Shown here in pieces: positions 45,310-55,256 of a stretch of DNA of 64,000 nucleotides. Under the pieces are notes generated by a model that saw nothing but the letters and a program-made list of their open reading frames with translations, was not told the origin of the DNA and did no database searches. Position 1 is the stretch's first letter, and every line of letters begins with the position of its first letter. The position numbers and the translations under genes are program-made. This DNA is from Rhodoferax sp. (GTDB lineage Bacteria > Pseudomonadota > Gammaproteobacteria > Burkholderiales > Burkholderiaceae_C). Location of the stretch: NCBI GenBank assembly GCA_024236015.1, contig JACKLK010000004.1, positions 124,001-188,000 on the forward strand, read 5' to 3'.

Positions 45310-46614
45310 CTACCGCAGATTGCCGGTATGCCCGAGCGAATAACGCCCGGGTTGTGGCCACACCGTCAGGCCGTGCGGCTCGCGACCGACCTTGACCGTG
45401 TCCACCGCGCCCGACAGCGTGTCGAACCGATAGACGCGATCGTCGTAGCGGCCGGACAACCACAGATGCCTGCCGTCGGCGCTGACATTGCCCATGTCGG
45501 GGCTGCCGCCGCCGGGAATGGTCCAGGTGGCGGTGACACGTCGCGTGGCGAAATCGATCACCGACACGCTGCCCTTGCCCGCCGGCTTGCCACGGATCTC
45601 GTTGCCGCCCCGGTTGGCGACGTACAGGCTCTTGCCGTCGCGGCTCGGGTACAGGCCATGGGCACCGATACCGGTCGGGATGAAGCCGATCTGCCGAAAG
45701 CTGTCGCCGTCGACCACGTGCACGCCGTCGGCCATCATGTCGGCCACGAAGAAGGTCGAGCCGTCGGGCGAGACGCGCACGTCCTGCGGCATGCCCGGCC
45801 TGGTGCATATCTCGTTGCCGGGTTGGCCCGGGTCGGGTATCTTGCGCGGCTTCCTGCCGGGCTGCGCGATCAGCGCCAGGGCGTCGGGCCGGTCGAAATA
45901 CCGGCTCAGCTTGATGGTGCCGAGCACCACCCGGTGGACCAGGTCGATCTTGGTGATGGAGCCGTTGAATTCGCAGGTGAACAGTGCGAACCGCCCGTCG
46001 ATGGAGAAGTCGGCGTGGTTGATGCCGGCACATTGCGGCGTGGCGATCGAATACTGCAGCGCCATCGTCGCGACATCGCGGAAATCCAGCCGCTTGTAGG
46101 CCTCCGCGACGACGATGGCGTGGCGTCCGTCGGGCGACCAGTACATGTTGTACGGGTCGTCGACCGGAATCGATGGGCCCGGCTTGCCGGTGCGGGGGTC
46201 GATCGGCGTCAGGCTGCCGTCGGTGCGCCCTTCGGCGTTGTTGGCCACCCACAGCGTGCGCAGGTCCCACGACGGCACCACATGCTGGGGATGGACCCCG
46301 ACCTTGAACGTGTCGACCACCTTGAGCGTGGCCGGATCGATGACCGACACCGTGTTGGCGGCCCGGTTCGGCACATAGATCCGTTCCAGCGCGCCGGCCA
46401 CGGCCGCGCTGAAGTTGCCGGCCCGCGTGTCCGCATACAGGTTGGACGGATCGGCCACCGGAGCCATGCCCGGCACCACGTCCACGACGGCCGCGGCGGG
46501 GGGCGCCGCCGGTGCGTTGGCGGTCGCCACGCCGGCCGGTGCCAGCCAGACCGCGGCAAGGCCGCACAGGAACAGGAGAGCGGTCGCGCCCAGGGCCAGG
46601 GATGACTTGTGCAT
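45310..46614 (-). CDS. YVTN beta-propeller protein, membrane-anchored or secreted
   Basis: The 434-residue protein begins with a signal or anchor (LALGATALLFLCGLAAVWLA) and consists of YVTN-type propeller blades (RIYVPNRAANTVSVIDPATL, LWVANNAEGRTDG, SLYVANRGGNEI, GSVSVIDFATRRV). Related propellers accompany cytochrome cd1 and methanol-type electron transfer systems, but no heme motif is present here. Role unknown. It converges on the HD-GYP gene (43 bases between stops) and is followed downstream by nothing on its own strand. Confidence 0.82.
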   Translation of the reverse strand: MHKSSLALGATALLFLCGLAAVWLAPAGVATANAPAAPPAAAVVDVVPGMAPVADPSNLYADTRAGNFSAAVAGALERIYVPNRAANTVSVIDPATLKVVDTFKVGVHPQHVVPSWDLRTLWVANNAEGRTDGSLTPIDPRTGKPGPSIPVDDPYNMYWSPDGRHAIVVAEAYKRLDFRDVATMALQYSIATPQCAGINHADFSIDGRFALFTCEFNGSITKIDLVHRVVLGTIKLSRYFDRPDALALIAQPGRKPRKIPDPGQPGNEICTRPGMPQDVRVSPDGSTFFVADMMADGVHVVDGDSFRQIGFIPTGIGAHGLYPSRDGKSLYVANRGGNEIRGKPAGKGSVSVIDFATRRVTATWTIPGGGSPDMGNVSADGRHLWLSGRYDDRVYRFDTLSGAVDTVKVGREPHGLTVWPQPGRYSLGHTGNLR

Positions 46615-46678
46615 GGGAGGAGGAATGTAGATCGATCGGTTGGAACAGCCGGTGGAACTGCCTGCTTAACGCATCAGC

Positions 46679-47497
46679 CTAGCGTTTCGAGGACACGGCG
46701 GCGCGAATGGCGACCACGGTGCGCTCGACGACCTGATCGGCGCCCGAGCGGCCCAGTTCTGCCGAGGCGGCGCGCGGGTCGCCGAGGGTGCCGCCGGCGG
46801 CGCCGGCGTGCGCGGCCTGTGCCAACAGTTCGGGACGCACCATGTCCGGCGCCACGGCCAGCTGCAACGCGGTGTCGGCGGCGCCCGCATGGCTGCCGAT
46901 CTGGGCCTCGGTCAGGCCCTGTCCCCGCAGCCAGGCATGGAAAGACGCCTGCGCCGCCTGGTAATACGCACCGACAAAGTGGACCCGCGCGGCGGGAAAA
47001 CCGGCCGGCGGTCGCAGCCGGGCGGCGAGCGATTGCAGCGCTGCCTGATAACCGCCGTGGTCGCCGATCAGCACCACGTCGCGAAAACCATGCTGCCAGA
47101 AGCTGCGCGTGGCCGCTTCGAGCACGGCCTGGAACACCGGCACGGGAATGGACACCGTCCCGGCAAAACGCATGTGCTCGCTCGGCGGGTCGATCGTGCC
47201 CTCCGGCACATAGGCGAGCACCGGGGCCACCAGGGTCCGGCCCAGTTGCGCCGCCACCCGGCCGGCCAGCACGCGCACGCGCTGGTTGTGCTTGCCCAGC
47301 GCCAGATGCGGCCCGCTCTGCTCGGTTCCGCCGACGGGAATGATGATGGTGGTGGTTCCGTCCTTCAGCGCGGCGGACACCTCGGCGGTGCTCAGGTCCT
47401 CGAGGAAGACGCTGCGCGGGGCGGCGGCCGACGCCGCGCCCAGCGTCCAACACAGCAGCAGCAGCGCAACTAGCAGGCGGCCGGACAATCGTCTCAT
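46679..47497 (-). CDS. Exported creatininase-family protein
   Basis: This 272-residue protein has a Sec signal peptide (LLVALLLLCWTLGAASA) and a creatininase-type amidohydrolase domain: IIIPVGGTEQSGPHLALGKHN with metal-ligand Glu and His, FRDVVLIGDHGGYQAAL and QIGSHAGAADTALQLA. Most family members are cytoplasmic metal-dependent hydrolases (creatininase, mycofactocin MftE), so a signal peptide is a variation. The 64 bases to the YVTN gene suggest the two may be co-transcribed. Substrate unknown. Confidence 0.85.
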   Translation of the reverse strand: MRRLSGRLLVALLLLCWTLGAASAAAPRSVFLEDLSTAEVSAALKDGTTTIIIPVGGTEQSGPHLALGKHNQRVRVLAGRVAAQLGRTLVAPVLAYVPEGTIDPPSEHMRFAGTVSIPVPVFQAVLEAATRSFWQHGFRDVVLIGDHGGYQAALQSLAARLRPPAGFPAARVHFVGAYYQAAQASFHAWLRGQGLTEAQIGSHAGAADTALQLAVAPDMVRPELLAQAAHAGAAGGTLGDPRAASAELGRSGADQVVERTVVAIRAAVSSKR

Positions 47498-47616
47498 GGT
47501 GGCGCAGTGTAGCCATATCGGGCCGTCGGTTCGTCGACCGGGACCCGCAAGGCCGAGACGGAAGCTGCGCCCGCACCGGGCGTCTTGGGTTTGGCGCACG
47601 GGCGCCGCGTCGACAC

Positions 47617-47636
47617 CCCGACCGCGCGCGGTCGGG
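47617..47636 (-). terminator. Perfect 20-base palindrome after the DUF411 gene
   Basis: CCCGACCG-CGCG-CGGTCGGG is a perfect inverted repeat 13 bases beyond the DUF411 stop. It could form an 8-base stem with a 4-base loop in the minus-strand transcript. No U tract follows, so calling it a terminator is tentative. Nothing else was recognised in the 152 bases between these two genes. Confidence 0.4.
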
Positions 47637-47649
47637 CGCCTGCGCCGGG

Positions 47650-48120
47650 TCAGCCCTTGTGGTAGCTCCGGAACACCCGCGCCTGGCCGCCGTGCTGCAG
47701 CAACAAGACGTCGAACGGGTCCTGGCGACCGCCGTAGGCGGGCGCGTCCATGCCGGGCGAACCCACCGGCATGCCGGGCACGCTCAGGCCGATCGCTTGT
47801 GGCCGCTCCTTGAGCAGCCGATGGATGTCGCCGGCCGGCACATGGCCTTCGATGGCATATCCGCCGACCGACGCGGTATGGCAGGAGCCCCATCGCTCGG
47901 CGACACCCAGCCGGGCCCGCGCGGCGGCATTGCCGCTGTCGTGCACCCGGACCTCGAATCCGTTCGCCTGCAGATGCTGCACCCAGTCCTGGCAGCAACC
48001 GCAATTCGGGTCCTTCCAGACCTCGACCCGCGGCCTGGCGGACTGCGCCGACAGCGTCGGGGAAAGTGCCGCGGCGCCCAGTGCCGCGGCCAGGGATGAG
48101 ACAAGTCGTCGTCGTTGCAT
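47650..48120 (-). CDS. DUF411 exported metal-binding protein
   Basis: The 156-residue protein has a signal peptide (SSLAAALGAAALSPTLSAQ) and a DUF411 domain: VEVWKDPNCGCCQDWVQHL with the CGCC motif, GSCHTASVGGYAIEGHVPAGD and GLSVPGMPVGSPGMD with a Met-rich turn. DUF411 proteins are often found with copper resistance genes and resemble a periplasmic copper-binding thioredoxin-like fold. It follows copZ by 66 bases on the same strand and is probably expressed from the CueR-type promoter. Confidence 0.88.
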   Translation of the reverse strand: MQRRRLVSSLAAALGAAALSPTLSAQSARPRVEVWKDPNCGCCQDWVQHLQANGFEVRVHDSGNAAARARLGVAERWGSCHTASVGGYAIEGHVPAGDIHRLLKERPQAIGLSVPGMPVGSPGMDAPAYGGRQDPFDVLLLQHGGQARVFRSYHKG

Positions 48121-48186
48121 GCAAAAAACTCCTGATGGGGGCGGGCCCATGCGGCCAAGGCCCGTTGGCACCGACTCCCGGACCGC

Positions 48187-48378
48187 TCAGGCGGTCGGGT
48201 AACCGGCTTCGTCGAGCGCCTGCGCCAGCACGGCGCGGTCTTCGCTCGATTCGATCCGGACCGTCTTGCTGGCCAGGTCCACGTCGATCGTGGCCTTGGC
48301 GTCGAGTTCCTTGACGGTCTTGGTGATCACGCTGGCGCAATGGCCGCAGCTCATGTCTTCGACTTTGAATTCAATCAT
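48187..48378 (-). CDS. copZ: Copper chaperone, heavy-metal-associated domain
   Basis: This 63-residue cytoplasmic protein is a single HMA domain with the metal-binding motif MSCGHC (Cys11, Cys14). It would carry Cu(I) to CopA, encoded divergently. The ATG at 48378 starts the domain; an upstream in-frame start would run through the promoter and is rejected. Confidence 0.92.
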   Translation of the reverse strand: MIEFKVEDMSCGHCASVITKTVKELDAKATIDVDLASKTVRIESSEDRAVLAQALDEAGYPTA

Positions 48379-48419
48379 GACGGATTCCCGGGTTGCGGGC
48401 AGATGGTGGACATGCCGGC

Positions 48420-48450
48420 ACTGTAGACCTTGACACAATGGCAAGGTCAA
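48420..48450 (-). promoter_or_regulatory. CueR-type promoter of copZ-DUF411
   Basis: On the minus strand TTGACC (48450-48445) and TACAGT (48425-48420) are separated by 19 bases, the long spacer typical of MerR-family promoters. A 21-base dyad (48427-48447) with ACCTTG and CAAGGT arms lies between them, matching CueR operators. CueR with Cu(I) would twist the DNA and activate. Confidence 0.8.
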
Positions 48451-48501
48451 GGCCGTCTCGCCCATGACCCTGGCTGGCGCATGGGCACTTTGGCGTCCGG
48501 C

Positions 48502-48532
48502 TTGACCTTACCATCATGGCAGGGTTGACACT
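48502..48532 (+). promoter_or_regulatory. CueR-type promoter of copA-cueR
   Basis: TTGACC (48502-48507) and GACACT (48527-48532) are again 19 bases apart, with a 21-base dyad (48505-48525) whose arms are ACCTTACC and GGCAGGGT. It is a less symmetric copy of the copZ operator. Together the two sites give divergent, independent copper-induced promoters within about 110 bases. Confidence 0.75.
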
Positions 48533-48575
48533 ACAAGCCTGTTGCACCGGCACACCCTGCCTGACGAGGACATCC

Positions 48576-50815
<2,240 letters not shown>

Positions 50816-50819
<4 letters not shown>

Positions 50820-51241
50820 AACCGACACCGTCGACCCAGGCGCGGTTCAACATCGGCCAGGCCGCGCAACGCGCACAGGTGTCGGCCAAGATGGTGCGGC
50901 ACTATGAATCGCTCGGCCTGCTGCCCGCCATCCACCGCACCGAGGCGGGTTATCGCCAGTACACCGACAAGGACATCCACACGCTGCGCTTCATCAAGCG
51001 CGCGCGGGACCTGGGTTTCAGCATGCCGGAGATCGACGAGTTGCTCAAGCTGTGGCAGGACCAGCGCCGCCCGAGCAGCCAGGTCAAGCGCATCGCCGCC
51101 GTGCACGTGGCCGACCTGGAACAACGCATCGCGGAGCTGACCGAGATGCGGCGCACGCTGCAGCACCTGGTGGATTGTTGCCATGGCGACCATCGGCCGG
51201 ACTGCCCGATCCTGGACGAACTCGGCCAGGCGCCTTCCTGA
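50816..51241 (+). CDS. cueR: Copper-responsive MerR-family regulator
   Basis: This 141-residue regulator has the MerR winged helix-turn-helix (FNIGQAAQRAQVSAKMVRHY), a long dimerisation helix and a metal loop with Cys122 and Cys130 (CHGDHRPDC), the eight-residue spacing of the two Cu(I) ligands of CueR. Co-transcription behind copA gives autoregulation through the operators at 48427-48447 and 48505-48525. Confidence 0.92.
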
Positions 51242-51274
51242 AACCGCGCGGCGACGGGCCGCGGTTAGCCACCA

Positions 51275-51733
51275 TCACACGTGCCGGTGGGCCCGCGTCG
51301 GGGCGCGGCCGCGCGAGAGCCGGTCGGCGCGTTGATGCAGCGCCTCGATGATGCGGCACTTCGGCCCGCTGCCGTCGCAACGTTCGCGCAATGCGACCAG
51401 ATCGCGCTGCAGGTCGCGCAATTCGCGCAGCCGTGCGTTGACATGCCCGATGTGCTCCTCCAGCGCCGCATTGGCCACCGCACAGTCGGCCTTGCGCGAC
51501 AGGTCCAGTCCGAGCAGGGTGCGGACCTCGTCGAGCGACATGTCCATGGCCCGGCACAGCCGGATGAAGCGCAGCTGGTGCACGTCGCGATCGTCGTAGC
51601 GCCGGTAGCGGTTCGTGCCACGTTCGCCCGCATGCAGCAGGCCGGACTTCTCGTAGAAGCGGATGTTGGCCGCCGTCACGCCGCTGAGCGCGGCCGCTTG
51701 TCCGATCAGGTAGGAGGGTCTTTCCGACACCAT
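51275..51733 (-). CDS. cadR: Cd/Pb-responsive MerR-family regulator
   Basis: The 152-residue protein has the MerR helix-turn-helix (LIGQAAALSGVTAANIRFYE) and three cysteines at 84, 119 and 126. Their spacing (35 and 7) equals that of Cys77, Cys112 and Cys119 in CadR, the Cd(II)-binding set, and it ends in a His-containing tail (RAHRHV). It is divergent from the cadA-type ATPase and converges on cueR. The ATG at 51733 lies next to the operator; the longer upstream frame is rejected because it would cover the promoter. Confidence 0.9.
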   Translation of the reverse strand: MVSERPSYLIGQAAALSGVTAANIRFYEKSGLLHAGERGTNRYRRYDDRDVHQLRFIRLCRAMDMSLDEVRTLLGLDLSRKADCAVANAALEEHIGHVNARLRELRDLQRDLVALRERCDGSGPKCRIIEALHQRADRLSRGRAPTRAHRHV

Positions 51734-51736
51734 GGC

Positions 51737-51767
51737 TTGACCTTCGAGTGGGTTCAGGGTTTCCAAT
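51737..51767 (+). promoter_or_regulatory. CadR-type promoter of the cadmium/zinc ATPase gene
   Basis: TTGACC (51737-51742) and TCCAAT (51762-51767) are separated by 19 bases. The intervening 21-base dyad (51740-51760) has ACCTTCGA and TTCAGGGT arms, close to known CadR/PbrR operators. It starts six bases from the cadR start codon, so the same site can repress or control cadR. Confidence 0.75.
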
Positions 51768-51789
51768 GGTCGCACAGGAATCGACACGC

Positions 51790-54066
51790 ATGAAACACGA
51801 ACACGACACAGCCGGAGCTGCACACGCGACCCACGATCACGATCACCCGCACGGCGCCGATGCCTGCTGCACGCCGGCGCCGTTGGTGTCGGCGGTGCCG
51901 CAGGCCGGCGACATCGGCGGTGCCGGCACGCGCAGCGCGATCCGCATCCTGCAGATGGACTGCCCGACCGAGGAGACCCTGATCCGCAACAAGCTGCAGG
52001 CCATGGAGTCCGTGCACGGCATGGAATTCAACCTGATGCAACGGGTGTTGACGGTGGCGCACCGGCCCGATGCGCTGCAGCCCATCCTGGCCGCGATCCG
52101 CACGCTGGGTTTCGATCCGCAGCCGGTCCACGACACCGTGCAGGCCGCGCCCGCGCCCGCACACCAGCCCTGGTGGCCGCTGGCACTGGCCGGCGCCGCC
52201 GCGCTGGCGGCCGAGGCCGTGCACGGGGCGGGCGGCCCGGACGGGTTGTCCGCCGCGCTGGCGCTGGCCGCCATCGCCGGCTGCGGCCTGGGCACCTACA
52301 AGAAGGGCTTCATCGCACTGCGCAACGGCAACCTGAACATCAACGCCTTGATGAGCATCGCGGTGACCGGCGCGATGCTGCTGCAGCAGTGGCCGGAGGC
52401 GGCGATGGTGATGGTGCTGTTCACCGTGGCCGAGTGGATCGAGGCGCGTTCGCTGGACCGGGCGCGCAACGCGATCCAGGGCCTGATGCAGCTGGCCCCG
52501 GAGCAGGCCACGGTGCAGCGCGGCGACGGCCACTGGGAGGTGGTTGCAGCCGCCGCGGTGGCACCGGGTGCGCTGGTGCGCGTGCGACCGGGCGAGCGCA
52601 TCGCGCTCGATGGCCACCTGGTCAGCGGCCGCACCAGCATCGACCAGGCACCGATCACCGGCGAAAGCCTGCCGGTGGACAAGGGGCCTGGCGATGCCGT
52701 GTTCGCCGGAACCGTCAACGGCGCCGGCGGCTTCGAATACCGCACCAGCGCGGCGGCCGGCGATACGCTGTTGTCGCGCATCGTCCGCGCGGTCGAGCAG
52801 GCCCAGGGCAACAAGGCGCCGACGCAGCGTTTCGTCGACCGCTTCGCCCGCATCTACACGCCGGTCGTGGTCGCGTTGGCACTGGGGGTCGCCATCGTGC
52901 CGCCACTGCTGATGCAGGGCGCGTGGTGGGACTGGATCTACAAGGCCCTGGTGCTGCTGGTCATCGCCTGCCCCTGCGCGCTGGTCATCTCGACGCCGGT
53001 GACCATCGTCAGCGGCCTGGCCGCGGCCGCGCGCAAGGGCATCCTGGTCAAGGGTGGCGCCTTCCTCGAGCAGGGGCGCCGGCTGACCTGGGTGGCGCTG
53101 GACAAGACCGGCACGCTGACCCACGGCAAGCCGGTGCAGACCGGCTGCGAGGCGGCCCCGCGGGACGACGGCCGCACCGCCCCGGCAACACGCGCGGCCA
53201 GCGGCCTGGACGACGGCGGCTTGCTGCGGCACCGGCGCCTGGCCGCGAGCCTGGCCGGCCGCTCCGACCACCCGGTGTCCCAGGCGATCGCCCGGGCCGC
53301 GCAAGCCGAAGGCATCGACACCATGCCGGTCAGCGACTTCCAGGCCCTGCCCGGACAAGGTGTACGCGGCCTCATCGACGGCCGGGCCTATGCCCTGGGC
53401 AACCACCGCATGGTGCACGACCAGGGCCTGTGCTCCGGCCCACTGGAGCATCGGCTCGACACGCTCGAGCGCCAGGGTGCGACCGTCGTGATGCTGGCGG
53501 ACCCGCACCAGGTGCTGGCGCTGTTCGTCGTGGCCGACACGCTCAAGCCTGGCAGCCGCGACGCGATCGCCGCGCTGCACGCGCTGGGCATCCGCACGCT
53601 GATGCTGACCGGCGACAACCCGCATGCGGCACAGGCCATCGGGCGCGAAGTCGGCATCACCGAAGTGCGCGGCAACCAGTTGCCGCAGGACAAGCTCGCG
53701 GCCATCACCGAGCTGGCGCGCGGCGAGCAGGTCGTCGGCATGGTCGGCGACGGCATCAACGACGCGCCAGCGCTGGCCCGGGCCGACATCGGTTTCGCGA
53801 TGGGCGCACTGGGCACCGACACCGCGATCGAGACCGCCGATGTCGCGCTGATGGACGACGACCTGCACAAGCTGGCCGGCTTCGTGCGGCTGTCGCAGGC
53901 CACACACCGCATCCTGGTACAGAACATCGCGCTGGCGATCGGCATCAAGGCCGTGTTCCTGGCGCTGACCATCGCCGGCCTGGGCACGATGTGGATGGCG
54001 GTGTTCGCCGACGTCGGCGCCAGCCTGCTGGTGGTCGGCAACGGAATGCGCATGGTGCGCCAGTAG
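51790..54066 (+). CDS. cadA: Cd/Zn/Pb-exporting P1B-type ATPase
   Basis: This 758-residue ATPase starts with a His- and Cys-rich tail (KHEHD... THDHDHPHGADACC), then an HMA-like domain with MDCPTEE, the Zn/Cd/Pb-type metal site, CPC in VIACPCALVISTPVTIV, DKTGTLTHG (Asp438), SDHPVSQA and GDGINDAPALARADIG. CPC with these neighbours and a divergent CadR fit divalent soft metals rather than copper. The promoter -10 ends at 51767, so ATGs at 51748 and 51766 cannot be used; the ATG at 51790 has AGGA at 51776-51779. Confidence 0.94.
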   Translation: MKHEHDTAGAAHATHDHDHPHGADACCTPAPLVSAVPQAGDIGGAGTRSAIRILQMDCPTEETLIRNKLQAMESVHGMEFNLMQRVLTVAHRPDALQPILAAIRTLGFDPQPVHDTVQAAPAPAHQPWWPLALAGAAALAAEAVHGAGGPDGLSAALALAAIAGCGLGTYKKGFIALRNGNLNINALMSIAVTGAMLLQQWPEAAMVMVLFTVAEWIEARSLDRARNAIQGLMQLAPEQATVQRGDGHWEVVAAAAVAPGALVRVRPGERIALDGHLVSGRTSIDQAPITGESLPVDKGPGDAVFAGTVNGAGGFEYRTSAAAGDTLLSRIVRAVEQAQGNKAPTQRFVDRFARIYTPVVVALALGVAIVPPLLMQGAWWDWIYKALVLLVIACPCALVISTPVTIVSGLAAAARKGILVKGGAFLEQGRRLTWVALDKTGTLTHGKPVQTGCEAAPRDDGRTAPATRAASGLDDGGLLRHRRLAASLAGRSDHPVSQAIARAAQAEGIDTMPVSDFQALPGQGVRGLIDGRAYALGNHRMVHDQGLCSGPLEHRLDTLERQGATVVMLADPHQVLALFVVADTLKPGSRDAIAALHALGIRTLMLTGDNPHAAQAIGREVGITEVRGNQLPQDKLAAITELARGEQVVGMVGDGINDAPALARADIGFAMGALGTDTAIETADVALMDDDLHKLAGFVRLSQATHRILVQNIALAIGIKAVFLALTIAGLGTMWMAVFADVGASLLVVGNGMRMVRQ

Positions 54067-54163
54067 CAACCCATGTACGCCATGCGGCCACCACGGCGCG
54101 GTGGCGGCGGGTGCAGGTGCGACGCGCGGTCGCGGTCGTTGCCGGCACGATAATGAAATCACC

Positions 54164-55249
54164 ATGAGCAAGAACGCACCGCGCACGGCCACGCCGGGCC
54201 CCTCCGAACGGATGCCGAGCCCCGGCCCCATCGATTCCGTCGCCACCTCCGACGCCATCACCGATGTCGCCGGCATCGACGTGGGCCATTTCACCGATCC
54301 GCGCCGACCGACCGGCTGCACGGTGCTGATCGCGCGCGCCGGTGCCGTGGCCGGTGTCGATGTGCGCGGCGCCGCGCCAGGCACGCGCGAGACCGACCTG
54401 CTGCACCCGTCCAACCTGGTCGAGCGGGTCCACGCCATCCTGCTGGCCGGTGGCAGCGCCTGGGGCCTGGACGCGGCCGGTGGCGTGATGCGCTGGCTGG
54501 AGGAGCACGGCATCGGCCTGCCGGTGCACTACGGCCTGGTGCCCATCGTGCCGGCCGCGGTGTTGTTCGACCTGCCGGTGGGCGATGCACGCATCCGGCC
54601 CGACGCCGAGGCCGGTTACCGGGCCTGCGTGGCGGCCGGCAAGCAGGCGCCGGCCCAGGGCAACGTCGGCGCCGGCGCCGGCGCGCTGGTCGGCAAGTTG
54701 TTCGGCATCGACCGGGCCATGAAGGGGGGCATCGGCAGCGCGGCGGTCACGGTCGACGGCGTGACCGTCGGTGCGCTGGTGGCCTGCAATGCGCTGGGCG
54801 ACGTCGTGGACCCGGACAACGGCCGGGTGCTCGCCGGTGCCCGCGGCACGGACGGCGTCACGCTGCTCGACATCCGCCGTGCCATCCTGGCCGGCGAACA
54901 TCCGCAGCCACTGCTCGCCGGCACCAACACCACGCTGGCCGTGGTCGCCACCGACGCCGTGCTGAGCAAGGCGCAGGCGCATCGCCTGGCGCAGGTCGGA
55001 CACGACGGCCTGGCGCGCGCGATCAACCCGGTGCACACCATGTCCGACGGCGACACGGTGTTCGCGCTGGGCACCGGCGCATCCGGCAAGCCGGCCCAGA
55101 TGATGGTGCTGGCCACGCTGGCGGCCGAGGTCACGGCCCGCGCGACCGTGCGCGCAGTGCTGGCCGCGCGCGGCGTCACGCTGGGCGGCAGCCACTGGCC
55201 GGCCCACCGCGACCTGTTCGGCGAAGGCGCGGGCGTGGCGGCCCGCTGA
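54164..55249 (+). CDS. P1-family peptidase (DmpA / nylon-oligomer hydrolase type)
   Basis: The 361-residue protein is an N-terminal-nucleophile hydrolase of the S58 / DmpA family. Elements are DVAGIDVGHFTDP, LLAGGSAWGLDAAGGVMRWLEE and the self-cleavage site KGGIGSAAV, which would free Ser192 as the new N-terminus. Family members cleave aminopeptide or beta-peptide bonds and nylon oligomers. The ATG at 54164 begins the conserved region. The next gene starts seven bases later and is probably co-transcribed. Confidence 0.88.
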   Translation: MSKNAPRTATPGPSERMPSPGPIDSVATSDAITDVAGIDVGHFTDPRRPTGCTVLIARAGAVAGVDVRGAAPGTRETDLLHPSNLVERVHAILLAGGSAWGLDAAGGVMRWLEEHGIGLPVHYGLVPIVPAAVLFDLPVGDARIRPDAEAGYRACVAAGKQAPAQGNVGAGAGALVGKLFGIDRAMKGGIGSAAVTVDGVTVGALVACNALGDVVDPDNGRVLAGARGTDGVTLLDIRRAILAGEHPQPLLAGTNTTLAVVATDAVLSKAQAHRLAQVGHDGLARAINPVHTMSDGDTVFALGTGASGKPAQMMVLATLAAEVTARATVRAVLAARGVTLGGSHWPAHRDLFGEGAGVAAR

Positions 55250-55256
55250 CCCGGCC

